Shown: positions 32,578 through 41,553 of the stretch, in pieces
Position numbering within the stretch: position 1 is the stretch's first letter
Layout: the number at the start of each line of letters is the position of its first letter
Origin: Sulfuritalea sp.
GTDB taxonomy: Bacteria > Pseudomonadota > Gammaproteobacteria > Burkholderiales > Rhodocyclaceae
NCBI GenBank assembly: GCA_016708585.1
Contig: JADJFK010000004.1
Span: 155,115 to 219,114 of the forward strand
Reading direction: 5' to 3'
DNA: 64,000 nucleotides
Position numbers and translations under genes: made by a program
The notes under the pieces: generated by a model
Told to the model about the DNA's origin: nothing
The model's database searches: none
The model's input: only the letters and a program-made list of their open reading frames with translations

Positions 32578-33582
32578 CTAGCCCGCAGGCCGCGTCCCGA
32601 TGAATTTCGGCTCTTCGAACAGCGAGGTGAATTTGACCTGGCGCACCTCGGGGTGGTCGGGCAGCAGGTACATGGTCGGCGTCAGCATTTCCTCGAAGAT
32701 GCCGCGCAGGCTGCGCGCGCCGACCTTGTATTCCATCGCCAGGTCGGCGATCTGCTGGAACACCAGCGCTTCGATGTTCAGTTCCACGCCGTCGTTGGCC
32801 AGCATCTGGCGGTACTGCTTGTAGATCGAGTTCTTCGGCTCGGTCATGATGCGCACCATCATTTCGCGCGACAGCGGGTTGAAGTGGGCGATGATCGGCA
32901 GGCGCCCGGCGAATTCCTGGATCAGGCCGAATTCGAACAGGTCGGTCGGCTTGGTGCGCGAGTTGAGGCGGTCGAGCATCTTCTGGTTGTCGCTCTCCGA
33001 CGTGGAAATGAAACCGAAGGCGCGGGTGCGCGCGCGAGTCTCTTCCAGCCCGACGAAGGCGCCGCCGCAGATGAACAGCACCTGCGTGGTGTCGATGTAA
33101 TGCGCGCCCTTGATCCTGACCGGCACACCTTCCATGATCTTCAGCAGCGCGTGCTGCACGCCTTCGCCCGAGGTGCCGCGCAGCGTCCCCTGCTGGCCGC
33201 TGATGGCCTTCAGCTTGTCGATTTCGTCGATGAAGACGATGCCGCGCTGGGCGCGCCCGATGTCGCCCTCGGCCTTGTCGATCAGCCGCAGCAGGATGGC
33301 CTCGATCTCGTCATTGACGAATTCGCTCTGCGCCAGCGACGTGGCGTTGGCGGTGACGAAGGGCACCTGCAGCACGCGCGCCAGCGTCTCGCAGATCAGC
33401 GTCTTGCCGGTGCCGGTGGGGCCGACCAGCAGCACGTTGCTCTTGATGATCTCGACCTTGTCCGGTTCGGCCAGCGCGATCTTCTTGTAATGGGTGTAAA
33501 TGGCCACGGCCAGCTGGCGCTTGGCTTCTTCCTGGCCGACCACATGCTGGTCGAGGTAGTTGACGATCTGGCTCGGGGTCAT
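32578..33582 (-). CDS. ClpX-like AAA+ ATPase without the zinc-binding domain
   Basis: The 334-residue protein is ClpX-like in its AAA+ core: Walker A GPTGTGKT (54-61), Walker B VFIDEIDKL (116-124), SGEGVQHALLKIMEG (138-152), EFGLIQEFAGRLP (217-229) and sensor-2 GARSLRGIFEE. It lacks the N-terminal zinc domain (usual ClpX is about 420). The pore motif GYVG is EFVN (87-90), the RKH loop is missing, and the IGF ClpP-binding tripeptide is FGF in a shortened loop. It is thus probably a paralogue with another partner, not the housekeeping ClpX. Confidence 0.85.
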   Translation of the reverse strand: MTPSQIVNYLDQHVVGQEEAKRQLAVAIYTHYKKIALAEPDKVEIIKSNVLLVGPTGTGKTLICETLARVLQVPFVTANATSLAQSEFVNDEIEAILLRLIDKAEGDIGRAQRGIVFIDEIDKLKAISGQQGTLRGTSGEGVQHALLKIMEGVPVRIKGAHYIDTTQVLFICGGAFVGLEETRARTRAFGFISTSESDNQKMLDRLNSRTKPTDLFEFGLIQEFAGRLPIIAHFNPLSREMMVRIMTEPKNSIYKQYRQMLANDGVELNIEALVFQQIADLAMEYKVGARSLRGIFEEMLTPTMYLLPDHPEVRQVKFTSLFEEPKFIGTRPAG

Positions 33583-33757
33583 GGTGGGGGTCTGCGTTGA
33601 CCGGGATGAAATGAATGGGCTACAAGGTTACCAGCATGGCCCGGGCTTCTGTGCGCCGCTTGCAGCGCAAGCCGGGCAGTGCCGCGCCCGGCGCGAGCTG
33701 ATATTCTGCGCCCATGCCGCCGCCGCCGGCGCCACCCACCGACCCGGATACAAGACC

Positions 33758-34117
33758 ATGAGCCACCACAAGTCCCGTGAAGTCGTGCTGCCCATCAAAA
33801 TGACGCCGGAACTGCATGCGGCGCTCGACGCCTTGCGCGACACCTGGCGGCGCGATCCGGCGGCCATTCCGCGCGGCCTGACCTGCTCGCAGTCCAAGGA
33901 AGGCGCGTTCGTCGTCACCGCCGCCGAATCGGTCTTCGTCACCCTGCCCGGCGCCTGCGTGGTGAAAGGCCTCGGCGCGATCGAACTGGTCGGCATCGAA
34001 CCCATCTTCGAACCCGGCGCCGGCTCGAAAACCCTGGTGCTGCGCGATACGGAGGAGGGCTGGCGGTTCTCGGTCAAGTTCGTGCCGCCGATCGTGCGCG
34101 AACGCAATACTAAGTAA
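33758..34117 (+). CDS. Small hypothetical protein
   Basis: The 119-residue protein contains PIKMTPELHAALDALRDTWRRDP followed by a beta-rich part (TCSQSKEGAFVVTAAESVFVTLPGACV). I do not recognise a family. ATG 33758 starts the conserved-looking part. It is convergent with nothing and lies divergent from the ClpX-like gene, with 175 bases between them. Confidence 0.6.
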   Translation: MSHHKSREVVLPIKMTPELHAALDALRDTWRRDPAAIPRGLTCSQSKEGAFVVTAAESVFVTLPGACVVKGLGAIELVGIEPIFEPGAGSKTLVLRDTEEGWRFSVKFVPPIVRERNTK

Positions 34118-34125
34118 GCCGGAAA

Positions 34126-34151
34126 TCGCCGTGTCGCTGGCGCCGACTTTC
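34126..34151 (-). repeat. Dispersed 26-bp repeat, intergenic
   Basis: On the minus strand it has few differences from consensus (GAAAGTC, GACACGG). It starts eight bases after the hypothetical gene, at the sharp drop in GC before the nuclease-like gene. Confidence 0.86.
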
Positions 34152-34321
34152 AACGGCTGCCAGAAATCATTTTGACCCTGCGCCCCCTTGACTGACTTTC
34201 CTGTACGGCTTCTATGTAGCAATAGCAGACAGATTCACAGAGTCCGTCATACGGGTATAAGGCGCCATCTTGTAGGCATTCACGTCACAATACACAACCT
34301 AACCCGAGTGAGGTAAGCACA

Positions 34322-35362
34322 ATGGCACTCTACGAGTTCACCAAGGATTCAATGGTTGAGATCCCAACGACCACCTACGCATCACTCGGACTCAAGGAGC
34401 GGGATGACGTCCAACGGGTCTTGCGTGAACATATTGACGCGATTTCGCCTGATACGTTGATCCTAGCGGAAGAGTTCGGCCAATGGGATGACTCCAAGCG
34501 TCGCATTGATTTGCTAGGCCTGGACCGTGACGGCTGTCTCGTTGTCATTGAGCTCAAGCGCACGGATGATGGCGGACATATGGAATTGCAGGCACTTCGA
34601 TATGCCGCAATGGTCTCAACGATGACATTTGATCAGGCGGTCGAAGCGTACCGAAAGTATCTGGAGGCACGGGGATTCTCTCCGGATACTGCTGAACTTA
34701 GTATTCGCGAACATTTGGATGTGGAAGATGGCCCAGTGGCCTTTAGCAACCAAGTGAGAGTCGTTCTGGCTTCAGCCGACTTCTCCAAAGAGATTACATC
34801 AGCCGTTCTTTGGCTAAATGCTCAAGGACTGAACATCATGTGTTTCAGGATGCGGCCCTACGCCTTTCAGGACCGCGTGCTGCTGGATGTGCAGCAGGTC
34901 ATTCCGTTGCCGGAAGCTGCCGCATTTCAGGTGGCTATTCGGGAAAAGAATTTGGTTAAGGCAGCGGTGGATGCTGGCGGCCGCGATTTCACGCGGTACA
35001 TCGTGCAGACCTCACAGGGAGAGGTCGGTTCCAATCTCCCAAAACGTCATTTCATATACCAGGTGGTCAAGGAAGCCATTCGGTTGGGGCAAAAACCGAA
35101 GGCCATCGCCGCCGCTGTCTCTTGGCGAGAATCCATGATGTTTATTTCTGCCTCCGGAAACCTAAACGGCGATGAACTTATAGACGCTGTACCAGGCAAA
35201 GACAAAAGACGGTATTTTTGTAAAGACGATGAAGTGTTCCATGTTGACGGCAAGACTTACGCAATGACGAACCAATGGGGGCTCAGAACTGAGGAGGCAG
35301 TGAAAAACATTCTTGCTGTTCTACCTCAAGATCATGGCATCACTTACGAGGCAATGACATAG
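34322..35362 (+). CDS. PD-(D/E)XK nuclease-like protein (NucS/DUF91-type), AT-richer
   Basis: The 346-residue protein carries the nuclease-like core: EEFGQWDDSKRRIDLLGLDRDGCLVVIELKRTDDGGHMELQALRYAA, with ID...GLD then IELKR (residues about 62-78), matching PD-(D/E)XK enzymes such as NucS/DUF91. The C-terminal part is unassigned. Base composition is clearly lower in GC than the neighbours, which suggests transfer. AGG precedes ATG 34322. It has no operon partner, so it may be a solitary defence-type or repair nuclease. Confidence 0.72.
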   Translation: MALYEFTKDSMVEIPTTTYASLGLKERDDVQRVLREHIDAISPDTLILAEEFGQWDDSKRRIDLLGLDRDGCLVVIELKRTDDGGHMELQALRYAAMVSTMTFDQAVEAYRKYLEARGFSPDTAELSIREHLDVEDGPVAFSNQVRVVLASADFSKEITSAVLWLNAQGLNIMCFRMRPYAFQDRVLLDVQQVIPLPEAAAFQVAIREKNLVKAAVDAGGRDFTRYIVQTSQGEVGSNLPKRHFIYQVVKEAIRLGQKPKAIAAAVSWRESMMFISASGNLNGDELIDAVPGKDKRRYFCKDDEVFHVDGKTYAMTNQWGLRTEEAVKNILAVLPQDHGITYEAMT

Positions 35363-35446
35363 CGTGCATTGACCGGGCGAACCAAACTAACCAATCTAGA
35401 AAATTGAAGAGGCTTGTTTCGATGACTTCATTCGATAGCTGCGTAT

Positions 35447-35470
35447 GCCAGCAATCAGTCTGTTGCTGGC
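35447..35470. repeat. Inverted repeat after the nuclease-like gene
   Basis: Perfect arms GCCAGCAA and TTGCTGGC surround eight bases. It could terminate the nuclease transcript; no T-run follows. The rest of the 236-base gap holds nothing I can support. Confidence 0.5.
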
Positions 35471-35598
35471 GTAGCCAGTGAAAATCTTACCGGCCGGTCC
35501 TGGCGGGTTGCCGACGACACAGATTCCACGCCATACTCGGCATGCCCTCTCCGGAAGGAGCAAGCGCGATTCCGGCAGACCTGCGCCGCGTCGCCGCT

Positions 35599-35823
35599 TT
35601 AGGCATCACGCGCGGGCCTGACCGGCTCGTCGCGCATCAGCAGCCACATCAGGTAAACGCCGAGCAGGGCGTTGCCGATGGCAAAGGCGGCGACCATCAG
35701 CGCCGCCACGGGCGCCAGTTCAAAGCTGCGGGCAATCCAGGCCAGCACGGTCGACAGCAGGTTCAGCGCAACCATCAGCCAGAAGGCCGGATTGCGCGGC
35801 TGCCAGAGCCGGGTGAGTTTCAT
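35599..35823 (-). CDS. Small two-helix membrane protein
   Basis: The 74-residue protein has two hydrophobic helices (FWLMVALNLLSTVLAWI and VAALMVAAFAIGNALLGVYLMWLL). Its ATG overlaps the last codon region of the Lrp gene upstream, so they are co-transcribed. No family is recognised. Confidence 0.65.
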   Translation of the reverse strand: MKLTRLWQPRNPAFWLMVALNLLSTVLAWIARSFELAPVAALMVAAFAIGNALLGVYLMWLLMRDEPVRPARDA

Positions 35824-36347
35824 GCGCCGCCGCCCGAATAGCGGATCTGCTGGCGCGAGCGGGCGGGCTGGGTCAGGTGGTCGAGCGGCAGCACATGGGT
35901 CTGCTTGAGCTTCTGCAGCGCGATGTTGGTCGTGATGCGGGCGACGCCGGGCAGGCGCAGCACGCGCTTCATCATCAGTTCGGAAAACGCCGGCAGGTCG
36001 GGGGCGACGATGCGCAGCAGGTAGTCGGCATCGCCGCTGACCGAGTAGCAGTCCATGACTTCGGGCAGCGCGGTGGCGGCGCTCTCGAAGGCGTCGGACT
36101 GGCTCTTGCCGTGGCGTTCGAGGATGACGTGGGCGAAGGCGGTGACGCCCAGTCCGATCGCCGCCGCGTCGAGCAGGGCGGCATGGCCGGCGATGATGCC
36201 GGCATCGGCCAGGCGCTGTAGTCGTCGGCTGATCTGCGAGGCCGAGAGATGAACGGTGGCGCCGAGCACGGCATTGGTGGCGTTGCCGTGGTGCTGCACG
36301 GCGTCGAGCAGGGCGAGGTCGTAGCGGTCTATGGTGATTGTCGGCAT
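35820..36347 (-). CDS. Lrp/AsnC-family transcriptional regulator
   Basis: The 175-residue protein has an N-terminal helix-turn-helix (DRYDLALLDAVQHHG...LSASQISRRLQRL) and a C-terminal RAM ligand-binding domain (CYSVSGDADYLLRI). Such regulators sense amino acids. It is divergent from the phenylpyruvate decarboxylase gene across 120 bases and probably controls it in response to an aromatic amino acid (inference). A weak inverted repeat lies near 36375-36400. Confidence 0.9.
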   Translation of the reverse strand: MPTITIDRYDLALLDAVQHHGNATNAVLGATVHLSASQISRRLQRLADAGIIAGHAALLDAAAIGLGVTAFAHVILERHGKSQSDAFESAATALPEVMDCYSVSGDADYLLRIVAPDLPAFSELMMKRVLRLPGVARITTNIALQKLKQTHVLPLDHLTQPARSRQQIRYSGGGA

Positions 36348-36467
36348 GGAATTGGGGATTGGCGCACAAAACGTGCATGTTACAGCGAAAGTGCCTGTTA
36401 ACTTGAACGCATCGTGGGCGGGATCGGCAGGAAAATGTACTCCATCCCATTTACCGGTCACGCCGCC

Positions 36468-38090
36468 ATGAACCTCGTCGAATCCCTGCTCCACGCCCTC
36501 AAGGACCATGGCGCCCGCCAGATCTTCGGCATCCCCGGCGATTTCGCCTTGCCCTATTTCCGCATCATCGAGGAGTCGCAAATCCTGCCGCTCTACACGC
36601 TGTCGCACGAACCGGGGGTGGGCTTCGCCGCCGACGCTTCGGCGCGCGCCCACATGGGGCTCGGCGTCGCGGCCGTGACTTACGGCGCCGGGGCGCTCAA
36701 CATGGTCAATGCGGTCGCCGCCGCCTATGCCGAGAAGTCGCCGCTGGTGGTGCTCTCGGGCGGGCCGGGCAAGGGCGAGTCGCGCTCCGGCCTGCTGCTG
36801 CACCACCAGGCCAAGACGCTGGATTCGCAGTTCCGGATGTTCCGCGAAATCACCTGCGACCAGGTCCGGCTCGACGACGCGGCGCGCGCGCCGGCAGACA
36901 TCGCGCGCGTGCTGGCGAACTGCCGGCGCCGCTCGGAGCCGGTCTACATCGAGATTCCGCGCGACATGGTGAATCTGCCCTGCGCGCCGGTCGTCTGCGA
37001 AGCGCCGCCGCCGGTCGACGCCGAGGCGCTGGCCGCCTGCGTGGCCGAGATCCTGGCGCGCCTGGCCCAGGCGAAATCGCCGGTGCTGATGGCCGGGGTC
37101 GAGGTGCGGCGCTATGGCCTCGAAGACAAGGTGGCGCTGCTCTCGCGCCGCCTAGGCCTGCCGGTGGTGACCAGCTTCATGGGCCGCGGCCTGCTCGCCG
37201 ACCACGATGCGCCGCTGCTCGGCACCTACATGGGGGTGGCCGGCCTGCCGGAAGTGACGCAGCGGGTGGAAGGCTCGGACGGCCTGTTCCTCATGGGCGA
37301 GATCATTTGCGACACCAACTTCGCCGTCTCCGAAACCCGGATCGACATGCGCAAGACCATACAGGCGCTGGACGGCCGCGTGACCATGGGCTATCAGGTG
37401 TATCCGGACCTGCCGCTGGCGGCGCTGGTCGATGCCCTGCTGGAAAAAGTCGGCGCCGGCGAGACGGCGTTCGAGGTCAGGCGTCCCGTCTATCCCCACG
37501 GCATGATCGCCGACAGCGCGAGCATCGCGCCGACCGACATCGCGGCGGCGGTCAACGACCTGATGGCCACGCATGGAAAAATGCCGATCGCCTCCGACAT
37601 GGGCGATTGCCTGTTCACCGCGATGGAAATCGAACACACCGCGCTGGTGGCGCCCGGCTACTACGCCACCATGGGCTACGGCGTGCCGGCCGGGCTCGGC
37701 CTGCAGGCGGCGACCGGGCAGCGGCCGCTGATCCTGGTCGGCGACGGCGCCTTCCAGATGACCGGCTGGGAACTCGGCAATTGCCGGCGCTACGGCTGGG
37801 ACCCGATCGTGCTGCTGTTCAACAATGCCAGCTGGGAAATGCTGCGCACCTTCCAGCCCGAATCCGGCTTCAACGACCTCGGCCACTGGGGCTTCGCCGA
37901 AATGGCCGCCGGCATGGGCGGCGACGGCGTCCGCGTCGGCACCCGCGCCGAACTCAAGGCCGCGTTGGACAAGGCGATGGCGACGCGCGGACGCTTCCAG
38001 CTGATCGAGGTGACGATCCCGCGCGGCGTGCTCTCCAGCACCTTGCAGCGCTTCGTCGCCGGGGTGAAGCGCTTGAGCGCGGCGAAATAA
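36468..38090 (+). CDS. Phenylpyruvate/indolepyruvate decarboxylase (ThDP-dependent)
   Basis: The 540-residue ThDP enzyme has the catalytic Glu region LSHEPGVGFAADASAR, the GDGAFQMTGWELGNC...NN metal-ThDP motif (about 425-452) and the HH-containing LLLHHQAKTLDSQF region. By recall it is very close to the PpdC/IpdC family of Azospirillum. It would convert phenylpyruvate or indolepyruvate to the aldehyde. ATG 36468 matches the family N-terminus; ATG 36435 has a better ribosome-binding site. A 26-bp repeat lies in the variable linker (about residues 326-334). Confidence 0.88.
   Translation: MNLVESLLHALKDHGARQIFGIPGDFALPYFRIIEESQILPLYTLSHEPGVGFAADASARAHMGLGVAAVTYGAGALNMVNAVAAAYAEKSPLVVLSGGPGKGESRSGLLLHHQAKTLDSQFRMFREITCDQVRLDDAARAPADIARVLANCRRRSEPVYIEIPRDMVNLPCAPVVCEAPPPVDAEALAACVAEILARLAQAKSPVLMAGVEVRRYGLEDKVALLSRRLGLPVVTSFMGRGLLADHDAPLLGTYMGVAGLPEVTQRVEGSDGLFLMGEIICDTNFAVSETRIDMRKTIQALDGRVTMGYQVYPDLPLAALVDALLEKVGAGETAFEVRRPVYPHGMIADSASIAPTDIAAAVNDLMATHGKMPIASDMGDCLFTAMEIEHTALVAPGYYATMGYGVPAGLGLQAATGQRPLILVGDGAFQMTGWELGNCRRYGWDPIVLLFNNASWEMLRTFQPESGFNDLGHWGFAEMAAGMGGDGVRVGTRAELKAALDKAMATRGRFQLIEVTIPRGVLSSTLQRFVAGVKRLSAAK
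37445..37470 (+). repeat. Dispersed 26-bp repeat in the decarboxylase gene
   Basis: It has two differences from the consensus (GAGACGG, T at the end). It encodes KVGAGETA in the linker between two domains, a permissive site. Confidence 0.86.
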
Positions 38091-38104
38091 GTTAGCCTTG
38101 GCGG

Positions 38105-38980
38105 GTGAGATTCGCCGCCTGCCGCCTCCGTCCCCTGCTGTTCGCGTTTGCCGTCCTGCTGGCGGCGTCGACGGCGCGCGGGCAAACCCCGGAACTCGAA
38201 GCGCCGCGGGCGCTGGCGGCGCTGGAACAGGGGCTGGCCGCCGAAATGGGGGTCGGCCTCAGGCGCAATGCGTGGCTGGCGATCCGGCTCTACTGCGATG
38301 CCGCGACCACCGGCAGCGCCGAGGGTTTCTTCCGCATCGGGCGGATACTGGCCCGCGGGCCGCTCCACCTGCGCAACCCGGCGCTGGCCAATGCCTATCT
38401 GGCGCAGGCGGTGCAGCTGGGGCACCATGGCGCGACCGATTTTTTCGACGAGACCGTGCCCTTCGCGCCGCTGGAAGACGATTGCAGCAAGCTCGAACCC
38501 GGCACGGCCATCGGGGCCTTCGATGTCGACGCCTACCTTTCCGGCCTGTCGCCGGCCCGGCGCCGGATCGCCGAACTGATCCGGCGCCACGCCGCGCGCT
38601 ACGGTGTCGAGGTGCGCATCGCCCTCGCCATCGCCCTGGCCGAATCGAACCTCAACCCGGACGCCGTCTCGCCGAAGAATGCGCAGGGCGTGATGCAGCT
38701 GATCCCGGATACGCAGGCGCGCTTCGGCGTCACCCGGCCGTTCGACCCCGAATCCAACATCAGGGGCGGGCTGGCCTACCTGAAATGGCTCAAGGCGCGC
38801 TTTGCGGGCGACTGGGCGCTGATCGCCGCCGCCTACAACGCAGGCGAAGGCGCGGTGGAAAGGCACGGCGGCATCCCGCCCTATCGCGAGACCGAAAGCT
38901 ATGTCCGGCGGGTGCTGTTTTTCGCGGGCCATCCGGATCGAAGGGCGCCTGACGCCTCGCGCACGCCGCGCCGCGGATAA
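38105..38980 (+). CDS. Lytic transglycosylase (SLT domain), periplasmic
   Basis: The 291-residue protein has a signal peptide (LLFAFAVLLAASTARGQ), a helical N-terminal region with Sel1-like repeats (residues about 50-110) and an SLT domain with the catalytic Glu in ALAESNLNPDAVSPKNAQGVMQLIP, plus AAYNAGEGAVERHGGIPPYRETESYV. It cleaves peptidoglycan to anhydromuropeptides. The start is GTG 38105. The role, remodelling or secretion, is unknown. Confidence 0.9.
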   Translation: MRFAACRLRPLLFAFAVLLAASTARGQTPELEAPRALAALEQGLAAEMGVGLRRNAWLAIRLYCDAATTGSAEGFFRIGRILARGPLHLRNPALANAYLAQAVQLGHHGATDFFDETVPFAPLEDDCSKLEPGTAIGAFDVDAYLSGLSPARRRIAELIRRHAARYGVEVRIALAIALAESNLNPDAVSPKNAQGVMQLIPDTQARFGVTRPFDPESNIRGGLAYLKWLKARFAGDWALIAAAYNAGEGAVERHGGIPPYRETESYVRRVLFFAGHPDRRAPDASRTPRRG

Positions 38981-39037
38981 AATCGGCCGGTTGCCGCGCA
39001 TGCCGGCATTCCGGATTGCCGGTAACAGGAAAAACCA

Positions 39038-39508
39038 ATGCTCAAGGACTACATTTTCTGGGGACTGTTCATCGCGGTGGTGGCCGGCGTCATCGCCTCC
39101 CTGCTGAAACGGCGCCGGCGCGGCCCCGACCCGCAGGGCCCGACCCATTCCAACCGGATGCAGTTCCATGCCCACACCGACGCCGACGCGCATGACAGCG
39201 GCACGCCCCGGCTGGTGTGCATCGGCGGCAGCCACGACGGCCATACCCTGGCGATCCCGCCGGGCGGGCTGTCGATCGGCCGCGCCAGGGACAACCTGCT
39301 GATCATCGTGGACGGGCGCATCTCGTCCCACCACGCCTGGATCGGCATGGTCGATGGCCGCGTCATGCTGCGCGACTACCAGTCGCTCAACGGCACCTTC
39401 CTCAACGCCGACCTGAAGACGCGGGTGGGCGACGCGGTGCTGGCCGATGGCGACATCGTCCACTTCGGCGGCGTCGTCGGCGAAGAGTTCCGCCTGGTCG
39501 TCGCGTGA
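39038..39508 (+). CDS. FHA-domain membrane protein
   Basis: The 156-residue protein has one N-terminal membrane helix (FWGLFIAVVAGVIASLL), an Arg-rich stop-transfer and a forkhead-associated domain (LSIGRARDNLLIIVDGRISSHHAWI and DYQSLNGTFLN) that should bind phosphothreonine. It is close to the transglycosylase gene and may act with it (inference). Confidence 0.85.
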   Translation: MLKDYIFWGLFIAVVAGVIASLLKRRRRGPDPQGPTHSNRMQFHAHTDADAHDSGTPRLVCIGGSHDGHTLAIPPGGLSIGRARDNLLIIVDGRISSHHAWIGMVDGRVMLRDYQSLNGTFLNADLKTRVGDAVLADGDIVHFGGVVGEEFRLVVA

Positions 39509-39548
39509 TCCGCGGCGGTCGCGCCGCGGGTGTTGCCCGTTCGTGCCG

Positions 39549-40826
39549 TCAGGTAAAGCTTTCGAACTGCACGCGCTCGGGCGCGATGCCGAACTTCCGC
39601 GCACTGGACACGACCGCGCCGATCAGCGCGGCGGGACCGCAGACGTAGATCACGGCGTCCGCCGCCGCAGCGCGCAGGATGGCATCGATGTCCATCCGGG
39701 CGTGGCCCGCCACGCGGCTGAAGTACAGCCGCAACTGCTGCGGAAATTCGATCGCCAGGCGGTCGCGGTAGGCCATCTCTTCCGGGCGGCGTCCCGTGTA
39801 GTGCAGCATGAACGGGGTGCCGCGCGCCTGCAGCGCCTGCGCCATGGCCTTGATCGGCGTGATGCCGATGCCGCCGGCGATCAGCAGCGCCGGACGCGCA
39901 TCGTCGTGCAGGGCAAACTGGTTCAGCGGCGGGTCGAGGTCGAGCCGGGTGCCGATGGTCCAGTTTTCATGAATCGCGGCGGAACCCCCGCGTCCGTCGT
40001 CTTCGCGCAGCACGGCGATTTCGTACATGTCGCGCCGCGCCGGATGGGTCGCCAGCGAATACTGCCGCGTCACCAGTGAGCCGTCGGCCAGCCGCACCGG
40101 AACGGCGAGATGCGCTCCGGGCGCCGCTGCGGGCAGGTCGCCCCAATCGGTCGGCCGCAGTTCATAGGCACGGATGCGCCGAGTCATCTGGCGCATGCCG
40201 GTGACGGTCAGTGCCAGGCTGCCGCTGCCGATCGGCGCTGCAGGCGGGGCCGGCTGCGTTTGCCGGCTGACCGATTGCAGCAGCTCATCCACCTGCGCCT
40301 TCGTGTAACGCGGCGTGATGTACTTCGGGCAGTTCCAGTCGTAGGCCTCGATGTGGATGACGACGCCGCGCTCGACCCGGGCGCGGTAGCCCGGCGACTC
40401 GAGCCGGGCGATCAGTTCCGGTTCGATGGATTCGTCGACCAGCCGGGCGCGGCCCCAGATCTTGAGCCGGCGCTGCTGCGCGTAATCCATCAGGAACAGG
40501 CTGACCCGGTCGTCGCCGGCGAGGTTGCCGACCGACAGGTACTGGCGGTTGCCGCTGAAGTCGGCATAGCCGAGGGTGCGGTCGTCGAGCACCTTGAGGA
40601 AGCCCGGCGGGCCGCCACGGTGCTGCACGTAGGGCCAGCCGGACTCGCCGACCGTGCCTTGATACAGGCTGTCGCGTTCGGTGATGAATTCGATTTCCAT
40701 CGGACCGAGGGCGGCGACCTCGTCTTCCCCTGTTTCCAGTTGCCGGTAGCCGTCGCGGCTGCCCATCCGGGTTTGTGCGGCACGTACCTTGGGGGTGAAG
40801 GCGATGCGGGCGAATGCGCTGGCCAT
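39549..40826 (-). CDS. PNPOx-like domain fused to an FNR-type reductase
   Basis: The 425-residue protein joins an N-terminal pyridoxamine-oxidase-like split-barrel domain (residues about 30-190: LYQGTVGESGWPYVQHRGGP, NRQYLSVGNLAGDDRVSLFLMDY) to a FAD/NAD(P)H reductase (QYSLATHP, LLIAGGIGITPIKAMAQAL, VYVCGP). The C-terminal ferredoxin domain found in many relatives is absent, so electrons must go to another acceptor. It is upstream of and co-oriented with no known partner, but shares a LysR control region with the next gene. Confidence 0.88.
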   Translation of the reverse strand: MASAFARIAFTPKVRAAQTRMGSRDGYRQLETGEDEVAALGPMEIEFITERDSLYQGTVGESGWPYVQHRGGPPGFLKVLDDRTLGYADFSGNRQYLSVGNLAGDDRVSLFLMDYAQQRRLKIWGRARLVDESIEPELIARLESPGYRARVERGVVIHIEAYDWNCPKYITPRYTKAQVDELLQSVSRQTQPAPPAAPIGSGSLALTVTGMRQMTRRIRAYELRPTDWGDLPAAAPGAHLAVPVRLADGSLVTRQYSLATHPARRDMYEIAVLREDDGRGGSAAIHENWTIGTRLDLDPPLNQFALHDDARPALLIAGGIGITPIKAMAQALQARGTPFMLHYTGRRPEEMAYRDRLAIEFPQQLRLYFSRVAGHARMDIDAILRAAAADAVIYVCGPAALIGAVVSSARKFGIAPERVQFESFT

Positions 40827-40883
40827 GGGGTTTCTCCTAAAGACGGGGCAAGGCCACGGCCTTGCCCCGGATGACGATTGATT

Positions 40884-41429
40884 TCAGGCGGCGAGTTTGA
40901 GTTCGACTTTGGGGAAATCGATGTCTACCCGTCCCGCCTTGCCCAGGATGTTGGTCAGGATGTTCATGCCGACATGGGTGATGACCTCGACGATGTCGGC
41001 TTCGCTGTAGCCGGCATTGCGCATCTCGAGCAGTTCGGCGGTGGTGACCTCACCCGTGTGCTCCACCAGCGAGCGGGCGAACTTCACGGCGACGGCGGCC
41101 TTGGCGTCCTGGCTGGTGCCGGCGCGGTTGGCCGCGATCTCGGCGTTGTCCAGGCCGGCCTTGCGCCCGATCGCGGAATGCGCGGACAGGCAGTACTCGC
41201 AGGAATTCTGCTGCGCCAGCGCCAGGGCGATGCGCTCGCGGGTCTGCGGGTCGAGCGAACCGGCGTTGGCGATGCCATGCAGGCCGAGGAAAGCCTTGAG
41301 CGCGTCCGGCGAATTGGCGAAGACTTTGAGGAAGTTGGGAACCATGCCCAGTTGCGACTGGATGGCGTCGAGCAAGGCCTTCTGTTCGGCATTGGCGGAT
41401 TCGTTGGTAACAAGGTTGATGCGGGCCAT
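40884..41429 (-). CDS. AhpD/carboxymuconolactone decarboxylase family protein
   Basis: The 181-residue protein has the AhpD redox motif CEYCLSAH (residues about 76-83) in the CMD fold (QNSCEYCLSAHSAIGRKAGL). Such proteins are peroxide-detoxifying or uncharacterised. It is divergent from a LysR gene and leads an operon with the FNR fusion 57 bases downstream. Confidence 0.88.
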   Translation of the reverse strand: MARINLVTNESANAEQKALLDAIQSQLGMVPNFLKVFANSPDALKAFLGLHGIANAGSLDPQTRERIALALAQQNSCEYCLSAHSAIGRKAGLDNAEIAANRAGTSQDAKAAVAVKFARSLVEHTGEVTTAELLEMRNAGYSEADIVEVITHVGMNILTNILGKAGRVDIDFPKVELKLAA

Positions 41430-41536
41430 GATGTTTCTCCTGTGTGGGTTGGGGGTACTTCGGTGTTCGTCTGCGAACGGTTGCCACTTTGCCTAACATC
41501 ATTGAAAATAAGAATACCTATAGAATGGAAGTCATA

Positions 41537-41553
41537 ATTCCACTAAATGGAAT
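41537..41553. promoter_or_regulatory. Palindromic operator over the lysR start codon
   Basis: ATTCCA and TGGAAT arms around CTAAA form a perfect 17-bp palindrome with the T-N11-A form of LysR sites. It covers the candidate start ATG 41547. It is a likely autoregulatory and divergent-promoter site. Confidence 0.6.

Noticed and set aside
32578..33582. Housekeeping ClpX
   Set aside because: No zinc-binding domain, altered pore and docking loops, and no clpP or trigger factor gene nearby.
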